DNA of 42,273 bases, from NCBI GenBank assembly GCA_016789785.1, contig JAEUQE010000029.1, positions 1 through 42,273 of the forward strand. Reading direction: 5' to 3'. The notes below the pieces were generated by a model. The model had not been told where the DNA came from, ran no database searches, and was given only the letters and a program-made list of their open reading frames with translations. Shown piece by piece: positions 8,973 to 16,856 of this stretch (position 1 is its first letter; each line of letters opens with the position of its first letter). This stretch comes from Bryobacterales bacterium. Lineage in GTDB: Bacteria > Acidobacteriota > Terriglobia > Bryobacterales > Bryobacteraceae. Position numbers and translations under genes: made by a program.

Positions 8973-9704
8973 TCAGGAACTGGCCGCGCTGGCTTTGATG
9001 AGACGACGCGCATGCTCGAACACCGAGATCAGCATGGGCTCCGTCAATCGCCCGGTCGACGTGTTCTGCTGGCTCGGATGATAGGAGGAGATCAGCACGG
9101 GGAGTCCGTCACCCAGAGGATGCGCCACATCGTGACCGAACGCCGGCTTCACCTCGCGTCCAATCCTGTCTTCGGCGCGCAGCACCGACAAATAGGTGTC
9201 GAAAGCAATGCGCCCCAGAGCCACCACGACCCTCACGTTGTGCAGCAGTTTCAACTCGCGCACGAGATACGGCCGGCAATTCTCGAGCTCTTCTCTTGAG
9301 GGCTTGTTGTCCGGAGGCGCGCATCGCCCTGACGCTGTAATGTAGGCATCCAGCAGGCGCAAACCATCACCGGTGGACACGCTGGTGGGTTGCGACGCGA
9401 AGCCCGTCTTGTGCAGCACGGCGTACAGAAAGTCGCCCGATGCGTCACCGGTGAACATGCGCCCCGTGCGATTGGCGCCATGCGCTCCGGGAGCGAGTCC
9501 AAGCAACAGCAGACGAGCGTTCGGATCACCAAAGGGCGGCACGGGCTTGCCCCAATACTCCCAATCACGATACGCACGCCGCTTGACCTGCGCGATGTGC
9601 CGGCAGTGTTCGATCAACCGCGGGCATTTTTCGCAGGTGAGGATGTCGCGATGCAGAATGGTCAGGCTATCTTCGCGCGGCCGCTTCACGGAAATACTCT
9701 CCAA
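8973..9704 (-). CDS. udgB: Uracil-DNA glycosylase, family 5 (UdgB-type, Fe-S)
   Basis: A 243-aa DNA repair enzyme that excises uracil and related deaminated bases. Family-5 signatures are clear: GLAPGAHGANRTGRMFTGD at residues 69-87, and HPSQQNTSTGRLT at 209-221, the DNA-intercalation loop. Four cysteines (24, 27, 128, 143) are placed to ligate the 4Fe-4S cluster of this class. The family-5 active site has Gly/Ala where family-4 enzymes have Glu; here APGAHG agrees with family 5. The start overlaps the preceding SDR gene by 38 bp, so transcription is shared with it. Why a repair enzyme sits between a receptor/SDR pair and an acyl-CoA carboxylase cluster is unclear and may be chance packing. 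Confidence 0.92.
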   Translation of the reverse strand: MESISVKRPREDSLTILHRDILTCEKCPRLIEHCRHIAQVKRRAYRDWEYWGKPVPPFGDPNARLLLLGLAPGAHGANRTGRMFTGDASGDFLYAVLHKTGFASQPTSVSTGDGLRLLDAYITASGRCAPPDNKPSREELENCRPYLVRELKLLHNVRVVVALGRIAFDTYLSVLRAEDRIGREVKPAFGHDVAHPLGDGLPVLISSYHPSQQNTSTGRLTEPMLISVFEHARRLIKASAASS

Positions 9705-10512
9705 GTTTTCTCCTGCCCCCCATGGGTGCGATGGAGTCCGTCACTGAAACGGCGGCCGCGAACTCGGTCAACTCGCCCATGCGCGGATTCCATAGACCCA
9801 TCATCTTACCCATGGTCCGCATCAGCACGGGTGACACCGGCAGCAGGCGTGGTTTCCTGCCCAGCGCCGCGAACGCCATTGCCGCGATCTCGCGCCGCTC
9901 CAGGATCTCCGGTCCGCCCACGTTCACTTCTTCCGGGCCCTCGTTCAAGTGCGTGCGAATCACCTCCGCAACATCGGCTTCGTGCACGGGGTTCGTGCGC
10001 GCTCTTCCGTCGCCAATGCGAGGGATCGCGCCCTTTCGCGCAAGATCGAGAAAGCTTGCCATTGCGGAGAAGACTCCCGTTGGCCGGACCACCGTATGAC
10101 TCAGACCGCTCTGTGCGACTGCGCGAACCACTTCTTCGTGCGCTCGAATGTACGCCGTGTTTGCATATCCTGGCTCGATGTGCACGCTCACATACACGAA
10201 CCTTCGCACGCCCGCGGACTTCGCGGCATCTAACAGCCGCAGGTTCGCCGCGGTGTCCACATCGCGAAAAGGGCGCTTGCCAGGATGATCCGGCGAAACA
10301 CTGGCTCCAAGAGTAGAAACAACGATCTCTACTCCATTGCAGATTCCATCCATGGTGCCTGCATGCGTTGCATCACCGGTCACGATCTCATCCGCAAGGC
10401 CACGCAATCGCTCCGCCGACCGGCTGAACGCGCGAATGCGATGTCCATCACTCCGCGCCAACTGCACGAACTGCGATCCGATGGAGCCCGTTGCGCCTGC
10501 AATCAGTATCAT
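9667..10512 (-). CDS. NmrA-like NAD(P)-binding atypical SDR
   Basis: A 281-aa Rossmann-fold protein. The nucleotide-binding motif GATGSIG lies at residues 6-12, right at the N terminus. It is followed by an FSRSAERL arm, as in NADP-binding members, and a DVDTAANLRLLDAAKSAGVRRFVYVS segment typical of atypical extended SDRs. The canonical YxxxK catalytic pair is not evident, which fits the NmrA/complex-I-assembly-like subgroup acting as redox sensors or isomerases. Its ATG overlaps the receptor stop codon by 1 nt (TGATG), and its 3' end overlaps the glycosylase gene by 38 bp. Substrate unknown. Confidence 0.85.
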   Translation of the reverse strand: MILIAGATGSIGSQFVQLARSDGHRIRAFSRSAERLRGLADEIVTGDATHAGTMDGICNGVEIVVSTLGASVSPDHPGKRPFRDVDTAANLRLLDAAKSAGVRRFVYVSVHIEPGYANTAYIRAHEEVVRAVAQSGLSHTVVRPTGVFSAMASFLDLARKGAIPRIGDGRARTNPVHEADVAEVIRTHLNEGPEEVNVGGPEILERREIAAMAFAALGRKPRLLPVSPVLMRTMGKMMGLWNPRMGELTEFAAAVSVTDSIAPMGGRRKLGEYFREAAARR

Positions 10513-13500
10513 CAGAAAGTCAATCTCAATCCCGCGAATACACGCCGCTCACCGCCCTGCGTGCCGACCACTCTTCCGAAAAGCGAGTTCGCGGGATTCA
10601 TGTTCGGCGCGTCGAACTGCGGAGTGTTCATCGCCGCCTCCGCATCGGCGCGCAATTGAACCTTCAGCCACTCGCCGACCCGGAACGTCTTGAACATTCC
10701 CAGATCCCAGAGGTTCAAACCCGCCGCCCGCGCTTGCGGCAAGCGGAGGGGAAACGTGCGGATGTTGTTCTGCGGCTGCAACGCGCCAGTGACGAAGGCC
10801 GACGTGTTGAACCACCGGTCCACATTGCGTTCCGGCGTGCCGAGCTTGATCTGCGAGTAGTCTGATCCGGTGAAGATCACGTTGCCGAAGGCGAGTGGCG
10901 GGCCGCTCTGCCACTGGTAGATGGCCTGCACCTGCCACCCGCCGATCGCGCCGTCGATCAGCCAGTTGGCGCCGCCACCAAAGCGCTTTCCCTTGCCGAA
11001 GGGCAACTCGTAGACGCCGCTTGCAACGAAGCGATGTGGCCGGTCGAGATCGCTGACGATGTGGGCGGGAATCGAGTCGATCTCATTCACATACTCCACG
11101 GCTTCCATTGTCTTTGACCATGTGTAGTTCATGTTCATCTGAAGGCCGCCACTGAAGCGCCGCTGGAAGGTCGCGGTCATCGCGTGATACCAGCTTGATC
11201 CAGCGGGCAGCGATTCGGACAAGCCACCGAAGTGCGGATAAGGCCGCAGCAACTGCAACCGCGTGGTGTTCTGCGCGGCAAAGAGCGGCGAGCCGGCGAA
11301 TGGCGCGATTCCGCGGAAGGGGCTGCGCACGGCGGCGTTCAGGAAGTCGATGCGGGGCTGATCGCGCACCGGCGACGTGCTGAGGTACTGCGCGGGAACG
11401 GCATTGAATGCGGTCGGCACGCGAAGGCGAACGCTTCGGCTTCCAATGTAGCCAAGCTCCACCACGCTGCGAGACATCGGTTCGAACTGCACGGATGTAC
11501 TCCATCGCTGCGTGTAGGGACGCCGTCCATCGCGCGCGAAGAAGCCAGGAGAGCGGCCAACGAAGGTCGCCAAGCCATCCGCTGCGCCTCGCGGTTTCTC
11601 GAGGCCCGATGGCACGGGGTTCGAGATCGAGGCTACATAGGTAACGCCATTGTCGAGTGTCGGAACAATGTTCGTGCGCTGATTGAAGCCAGGCTGCGAG
11701 ACGTCAGTGAACGCGGCCCCCAGCAGCCCGAAGTAGATGCCGAATCCACTACGGATCACCGTTCGAGGGTTAAGCTGCCAGGCAATTCCGATGCGTGGCA
11801 TCAGCGCACCGTAGAACGAATCACGGACCTGGCGAGGCAGGCCATTCACGCCGGCAAACGTCGGTCCGCCGATGGTACGGAAGCTTGCCACGGGAACCTC
11901 GGCGATCGGCGCACTCGCGTATGCCGCTCTCGCCTGCGCTTCGATTGGATTCGGCGTCGTGAAGTCGAAGTCGAGCGTGGTGCGATTGAATCGCTCCACC
12001 GTCGGCCCTTCCACCTCATAGCGAAGCCCGAGGTTCAGGGTCACCGTGCGCGCGATGCGCCAATCGTCTTGCACGAAGACGGAATAGAACGGGCTGCGCT
12101 CGGCGCGCGAATCATTCACATCGAAGCCACCGCTTGCGGGAATGCCATACAGGAAGCTCGCCATCCCTTGGCCTGTTGGAGCGTTTGGCGAATTGTCGAA
12201 CGGGCCGCGAACGAAGGTGGGATCGAAGTTCATCAATGGCGCTACGTTTCCATAGTCGACGTTGTTCTCCAGCGCCAGCCGGTTGTCGGAGCCGAACTTG
12301 AAACTGTGATTGCCACGAACCCAGTTCAAAACGCCCATGAGTGAGTGCGTGTAGTTGGTTCGAACGAAGCCGCCATTGTTGCCGAGTTGGAGCATGTTCT
12401 GCACCGAGATCTGCGGGAAGGTGACGGCGCGCGGGTCGAGTTGTGCAATCAAGCTCGCCGGAAAGCCGAACTCACTCAGGTCCCATCCTTGATTCTTGAA
12501 GCCTTGAAACTCGCGGAACCATGTGAACCCGTAGCGAATGTCGAGAGTGGCGGAGGGTCCGAGGACGGAAACATTGTCGAGCGCGATGCCGCGATGGGGA
12601 CGCTGGCGCAATCGCCCGCGGACGTTGCTGCCTTTGACCAGGTCGTCGAACTCACCGTTGAAGTCCGAGTGCGAGTAGCGGGCGAACATGCGGTGCTTTT
12701 CGCTGAAGTTGTGATCCAGGCGCACGACGGGCTGTTTGAGAAGTTGCACCTGCGTTGTCGTGACCGCGAAGTTCTGCAGGCCTTCGCGGGTGCCCGTGGT
12801 ATTCTCCTGTGGCCAGTAGTTCATGATCCGGCGCGATACAGGATCGATGCGGCTGGAAGGGATGCGATTGCCGGGCACAGGCTGCCGTTGGAAACGCGCG
12901 CCTTGGGGTTGCGTGCTGAAGGGATCGTAAAGCTGATACTGCGCGCCCAATCCAAGCAGCGCGGAGAAGTCGCCTTGACGCTGGCCGGCAGTGGGTACGG
13001 AGATGATCTGCGGCAGCGGCTGAAATCTATTGTGGTATTGCAGACCGAACATCCAGAACGTGCGGTTCTTGCCGTTGTACAGCTTGGGAATGAACACTGG
13101 TCCGCCGGCAGCGCCGGAGAGCCTCTGCCAGCGGTCGCGCGGTGTGAAGTTGCGGATCTTTTCGTCCGTGATGGGGCCGGTGGCCGGGTCGAAGATGAAA
13201 CGATTCGTGAAGAAGTTTCGCGCCACCATGGGACCCGTCGCAACCATGCCGGTCCAGATGCCGTGCAACTGATTGGTGCCTGACTTCAGGCTCACGTTCA
13301 CTGAGCCGCCCAGGCTGTGTCCGATGGATGCGTCATAGTTGGTGGTGTCGATCTTCACTTCCTGCACCATCTCCGGCGGAGGAACGAACGCGGTGCGGCC
13401 TCCATACGAGTTGTTACTCACTCCATCCACGTTGAAGTCGAAGCTTCGCCGGCCCGCGCCGGCCGCACTCGCGTCACTGGCCTGATCGATGTTCCATGGG

Positions 13501-13994
13501 CCTCCGTTGGGCAGCCCGGGCTGCACCACGCCGGGCGCCAAGGAATAGAGCCATGCGAGTGAACCGCCCCGTAGCGGCAGTTCGGATGCTTCCTTACTCG
13601 TGAGCACTTGACCGATCGTACTGGTGGAGCTTTGCAATACCGGCGACTCCGCCGTCACCTCTACTGACTCGGCCACGCTGCCCACTTCCAACCGCACGTC
13701 GACGCGGAGACGGTCGCCCGTGCGTAGTTCGAGCGCGGAGCGGTTCCATCCTTTGAAGCCTTCCACTTCGACATTGACGCGATAGGGACCCGGGTTGAGG
13801 AATGGAATCTCGTAGATGCCTTGTTCATTCGAGACCGAGGAAACGGACACACCCGTTTCAGTATTGGTCGCACGCACCGTGGCACGAGCAATGACCGCGC
13901 CTGTTGAGTCGGTGATCAAGCCTTCGATGCGGCCTCGCGGATCTTGCTGAGCGAAGACGCACGCCGTTACGAGCAGGAGGAGAGCACGGAGCAT
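10512..13994 (-). CDS. Oar-like TonB-dependent receptor with carboxypeptidase-regulatory domain
   Basis: A 1160-aa outer-membrane protein related in design to the receptor at 1755-5150. A signal peptide (about 1-16, ending CVFAQ) is followed by a CarboxypepD_reg-like domain (about 20-105, GRIEGLITDSTGAVIARATV). Then come a plug-like region (SELPLRGGSLAWLYSLAPGV; GHSLGGSVNVSLKSGTN) and a long barrel, ending in FAGLRLTF with the terminal Phe. A Shine-Dalgarno AAAGGA lies 5 nt before the ATG. It heads a same-strand run whose next gene overlaps its stop codon by 1 nt (TGATG), so the SDR is probably translated by coupling. The ligand is unknown. Together with downstream AtuA/carboxylase genes, uptake of a terpenoid-like or polymer substrate is a possible but unproven theme. 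Confidence 0.88.
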   Translation of the reverse strand: MLRALLLLVTACVFAQQDPRGRIEGLITDSTGAVIARATVRATNTETGVSVSSVSNEQGIYEIPFLNPGPYRVNVEVEGFKGWNRSALELRTGDRLRVDVRLEVGSVAESVEVTAESPVLQSSTSTIGQVLTSKEASELPLRGGSLAWLYSLAPGVVQPGLPNGGPWNIDQASDASAAGAGRRSFDFNVDGVSNNSYGGRTAFVPPPEMVQEVKIDTTNYDASIGHSLGGSVNVSLKSGTNQLHGIWTGMVATGPMVARNFFTNRFIFDPATGPITDEKIRNFTPRDRWQRLSGAAGGPVFIPKLYNGKNRTFWMFGLQYHNRFQPLPQIISVPTAGQRQGDFSALLGLGAQYQLYDPFSTQPQGARFQRQPVPGNRIPSSRIDPVSRRIMNYWPQENTTGTREGLQNFAVTTTQVQLLKQPVVRLDHNFSEKHRMFARYSHSDFNGEFDDLVKGSNVRGRLRQRPHRGIALDNVSVLGPSATLDIRYGFTWFREFQGFKNQGWDLSEFGFPASLIAQLDPRAVTFPQISVQNMLQLGNNGGFVRTNYTHSLMGVLNWVRGNHSFKFGSDNRLALENNVDYGNVAPLMNFDPTFVRGPFDNSPNAPTGQGMASFLYGIPASGGFDVNDSRAERSPFYSVFVQDDWRIARTVTLNLGLRYEVEGPTVERFNRTTLDFDFTTPNPIEAQARAAYASAPIAEVPVASFRTIGGPTFAGVNGLPRQVRDSFYGALMPRIGIAWQLNPRTVIRSGFGIYFGLLGAAFTDVSQPGFNQRTNIVPTLDNGVTYVASISNPVPSGLEKPRGAADGLATFVGRSPGFFARDGRRPYTQRWSTSVQFEPMSRSVVELGYIGSRSVRLRVPTAFNAVPAQYLSTSPVRDQPRIDFLNAAVRSPFRGIAPFAGSPLFAAQNTTRLQLLRPYPHFGGLSESLPAGSSWYHAMTATFQRRFSGGLQMNMNYTWSKTMEAVEYVNEIDSIPAHIVSDLDRPHRFVASGVYELPFGKGKRFGGGANWLIDGAIGGWQVQAIYQWQSGPPLAFGNVIFTGSDYSQIKLGTPERNVDRWFNTSAFVTGALQPQNNIRTFPLRLPQARAAGLNLWDLGMFKTFRVGEWLKVQLRADAEAAMNTPQFDAPNMNPANSLFGRVVGTQGGERRVFAGLRLTF

Positions 13995-14011
13995 AGGAAT
14001 CCTTTGGGCTG

Positions 14012-14017
14012 ATTATA
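14012..14017 (-). promoter_or_regulatory. Candidate -10 box (TATAAT) for the receptor-SDR-udgB-atu run
   Basis: On the minus strand a perfect TATAAT lies 18 bp upstream of the receptor ATG at 13994. The predicted transcription start is near 14005, right at the Shine-Dalgarno, giving a very short leader. No good -35 hexamer is seen. Confidence 0.4.
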
Positions 14018-14175
14018 TGCGAGCCAGCCCCTGGCTCGCCCGGAAACCCACGACAGGAAGCGCACGAGCAACGCACGAGTACTGGAACTGAAGTGCCGTG
14101 GTTCTAGTCCTGAAACCCCCTACAAACGTACCTCTTCCTATTCAGTTTGACTGGGTATTCCGGGCATGCTGGATC

Positions 14176-14328
14176 GTGGTGAAGAAATACCTTGAACGAA
14201 TGCTGCCGGACCGCGAGGATCTCGTGTTGATCGCGATCTTCACACGTCACTGGATTCACTATGGCGCGATCACATTCGTGTTGGTACTCACCCTGACTGC
14301 GGCGGTGGAGGGACTGCGGGCGCGATAG
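14176..14328 (+). CDS. Possible small membrane protein (doubtful)
   Basis: A 50-aa open frame with GTG start options at 14176 and 14179, reading roughly (V)KKYLERMLPDREDLVLIAI, then TRHWIHYG and a hydrophobic stretch AITFVLVLTLTAAVEG. That layout suggests a single C-terminal membrane helix. It fills the gap between the divergent receptor gene and the convergent tsaB gene, ending 6 bp from tsaB. No strong Shine-Dalgarno and no recognised family, so it could be spurious. Confidence 0.25.
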   Translation: MVKKYLERMLPDREDLVLIAIFTRHWIHYGAITFVLVLTLTAAVEGLRAR

Positions 14329-14334
14329 CCAGTG

Positions 14335-14997
14335 CTAGCGGTCCTTCCATAGCAGTTCCGCATCGGAACGCCGCACGTAGTTGGCGTCCAGCGCGACGGG
14401 ATCGCCGGATTCGTTGAACCTCGCCGCCGCAATGCGGCCAATCGCCGCGGCGAGACCGCGAGGTGTGCCCGTGATGATGTGATTCGAAAACGCTGTGCCA
14501 GACAGCACCGGCTGGAAGAGATCCGGCTGCGGCGAGAGTAACTCAACACCCGCCGGCAGTTGCGCAAGCCAATCGAGGAATCGCATCACGCGCTCCTCCT
14601 GCACCAGCGAGCCGTCACGATGATACACGGCGCCATAGATCTCGCCGCGCCTTGCATCGAACACCGGCGCGCGCAGTTCGCCGCTGCCGAAGCTTGCTGT
14701 TGCCGCAAGGTTGCTGACACCCGCGGCGCGCTTGCCGAGTGTTTCGGCAAAACCCTTCGCTGCGGTGAGTCCCACGCGAACGCCGGTGAACGATCCCGGC
14801 CCTGCCGCGGCCGCAAAGCAATCCACTGAATCGAGCGGCCAGTCATGACGCCGCAACAAGAATTCGATTTGCGTGAACAGCACATGCGCGAAGCCATCGT
14901 CAGACTTGAGCAGAACCTCTTCGCGCAACTCGCCATCTTCCACCAGCGCGAGACTGCCGACATCAGCAGTGGTATCCATCGCGAGGATTCGTATCAT
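14335..14997 (-). CDS. tsaB: tRNA threonylcarbamoyladenosine biosynthesis protein TsaB
   Basis: A 220-aa ASKHA-fold protein (YeaZ family). TsaB supports TsaD, with TsaE, in adding threonylcarbamoyl to A37 of ANN-decoding tRNAs. The N terminus MIRILAMDTTADVGSLAL is the typical first beta hairpin. The hallmark AGPGSFTGVRVGL lies at residues 65-77, followed by KGFAETLGKRAAGVSNLAA. Length matches bacterial TsaB. Its ATG overlaps the stop codon of the upstream DUF5060 gene by 4 nt (ATGA), so the housekeeping gene appears co-translated with a secreted glycosidase-like protein. TsaD, TsaE and RimI are not in the window. Confidence 0.95.
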   Translation of the reverse strand: MIRILAMDTTADVGSLALVEDGELREEVLLKSDDGFAHVLFTQIEFLLRRHDWPLDSVDCFAAAAGPGSFTGVRVGLTAAKGFAETLGKRAAGVSNLAATASFGSGELRAPVFDARRGEIYGAVYHRDGSLVQEERVMRFLDWLAQLPAGVELLSPQPDLFQPVLSGTAFSNHIITGTPRGLAAAIGRIAAARFNESGDPVALDANYVRRSDAELLWKDR

Positions 14998-16769
14998 TCC
15001 ACCATGCGGAAGACCTTGTCCACCGCGTACACCTTTCCCACTGCGTTGAGTGCGTAGAGGCGCATGTTGAACACGGCAGGAAAAAGCTTCGCGATGTTCC
15101 TAGGCATCTTCAGTGTTCCAGTTGCGCCGGTGCCGAGAATGCGATAGCCCGCGCCTTCCGTAGGCACTTCACCAGTCCACAGGTACATCATGGCGCGCGT
15201 GCCTCGCGTCTCACGCTTGATCTTGACGTTGTACGGAGCGGGCTTCGAGATGGAAAGCTGGTCGGCGGTTGGCGCGAGGAAGTCGAACGGCATCTTCTGC
15301 GGGCTTTGCTCAATTTCCTGCATCAGATTTGGCCGCGACTCGAACTTGTAAGAGCGCAGCATGCCTTCTTTGCGGCCATCGCGCGAGAGATGCAGCACCC
15401 AGTCCTGAGTTTTGTTCGGCGGTTCGGTGGCGTACTTCTCGCCCTTGTAGTCCTTCTTCTCTTTCGTGATCTCGCCGGTGAGCGGATTGAACCAGTGGAT
15501 GTCGTAACTGTGCTTCTCAATCAGCAGTTCGACGTAGCCGCCCTTCTCGATGTACATGATGTACTCGACGCCGGGGAGTGCCAGGCTGCGCGCACCGTCG
15601 ACATCGAAGTACGGTTCAAGCTCCCAGTAGCGCGTGCGCGCGAAGAACTCGCGCCAGCCCTTCATGATCTTTGCTGAAGGAGATTCGGGATTCTTCGCGT
15701 CGAGGATCGCCGTTGGATACTGGCCGTTCAACGATGCACTCCACAGCCGGCGGGCGAAGTCTTCCGGACTCAAATCCCCATCCGAGACGGCGGTGTTGAC
15801 GAAGGGGACAGGGAAGAGCTGATGTTCGATCGCGCCAACGGCGTTGTCATTGGAGTGATGCACTACGAAGTTCATCCAGCCATCGGGACCGGCAGGCGCC
15901 GACGATGCGACGGTGCCAGTGGATCGCGGATGCTTGTAGGGATCGTACTTGATCAACAAGCCGCCAATCTCCTTCATCAAGGGCCGGCTGCCCGCATGCG
16001 ATTCATACTCGCCGAACAACTGCCAGGTGAGGTGGTATGCGGCGTATCGCGATGTGACGTAGCGCAGGAACCGGTCGCGAGCCTGCCATCCATTGACGGC
16101 AGCATCGAACTCCCCGCCGTTCTTTGCGAGAACCAGATCCGTGAACATCCCCTTCTGGTTGATGGCGCCGATGCGCTTGTCCAGTTGCTGGAACCACGCG
16201 GGATCGGGTTGGCCTTTCGCGGTGAATGCACGCTTGGCATCCTCGGGAAGCAGCAGACCACGGATGTGGGTGAACTTTTGCTGTGCGCGCGCTTCGAGAT
16301 AAGCATTGAACTGCGCGTCAGGCGCGCTGGCGAAATCGAGAAACGTGTCGCCCATCCACAGATGTGCCAGCAGCGATTCGGTGTGGCGCCAATGATGGAC
16401 GTTGGCCGGCGCCAGGAATCCCGGATCGGTGGACTCGGTTGCCTGCACCTGGCCGAGCTGGCCGTTGAACCGCTCCATGTTGCCGCTGACGCGAAAGTCC
16501 CACTGTCCGGGATCCGTCGGGGTGAATCGAATCACCATGCGCTTGCCGCCATCCCAGAATGCGGTCATGAGGATGGTGCGTGCGCGCGGGGACCGTAGCT
16601 CGGCGCGGATGTCGACCGTGGCGTAGGGGTCGGGATGCGCCGCCGCTTCCTGATCATTCAATTCGAAGATGATTTCGCAAGGCGAGTAGGTTGGTGTGGG
16701 TCCGCACACCTGTTGCGCCGCCAAGGGCACACTGATCGCAGCTATCCAGGAAAGAATCCGCGCGAACAT
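14994..16769 (-). CDS. Secreted DUF5060 / DUF4038-like putative glycoside hydrolase
   Basis: A 591-aa secreted protein starting MFARILSWIAAISVPLAAQQ, a signal peptide. An in-frame extension to 17081 is rejected because it runs into the divergent peptidase gene and lacks a signal. Residues about 30-115 are a DUF5060 beta domain (IIFELNDQEAA ... DPGQWDFRVSGN). The central part resembles the apiosidase-like TIM-barrel DUF4038 (HTESLLAHLWMGDTFLDFAS; FTHIRGLLLPEDA; GGLLIKYDPYKHPRSTGT). A C-terminal beta domain follows (LPGVEYIMYIEKGGYVELLI; HWFNPLTGE), as in the collagen-binding-like tail of these enzymes. It probably acts on plant polysaccharide side chains, but catalytic acids cannot be assigned with confidence. 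It is followed directly by tsaB. Confidence 0.78.
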   Translation of the reverse strand: MFARILSWIAAISVPLAAQQVCGPTPTYSPCEIIFELNDQEAAAHPDPYATVDIRAELRSPRARTILMTAFWDGGKRMVIRFTPTDPGQWDFRVSGNMERFNGQLGQVQATESTDPGFLAPANVHHWRHTESLLAHLWMGDTFLDFASAPDAQFNAYLEARAQQKFTHIRGLLLPEDAKRAFTAKGQPDPAWFQQLDKRIGAINQKGMFTDLVLAKNGGEFDAAVNGWQARDRFLRYVTSRYAAYHLTWQLFGEYESHAGSRPLMKEIGGLLIKYDPYKHPRSTGTVASSAPAGPDGWMNFVVHHSNDNAVGAIEHQLFPVPFVNTAVSDGDLSPEDFARRLWSASLNGQYPTAILDAKNPESPSAKIMKGWREFFARTRYWELEPYFDVDGARSLALPGVEYIMYIEKGGYVELLIEKHSYDIHWFNPLTGEITKEKKDYKGEKYATEPPNKTQDWVLHLSRDGRKEGMLRSYKFESRPNLMQEIEQSPQKMPFDFLAPTADQLSISKPAPYNVKIKRETRGTRAMMYLWTGEVPTEGAGYRILGTGATGTLKMPRNIAKLFPAVFNMRLYALNAVGKVYAVDKVFRMVE

Positions 16770-16856
16770 ATCCTCTAGTGTACGGCAGGAGGCGCGACGG
16801 GCCTCATTCTGCTCCGCGGGATCGGGCCGCCATGCTATCGTGTTCGAATCAATCCA

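Larger units (their letters stand above)
13995..14334. other. 340-bp gap between receptor and TsaB genes
   Basis: Apart from the candidate -10 box for the receptor and one doubtful small open frame (14176-14328), I see nothing recognisable here. Confidence 0.5.
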
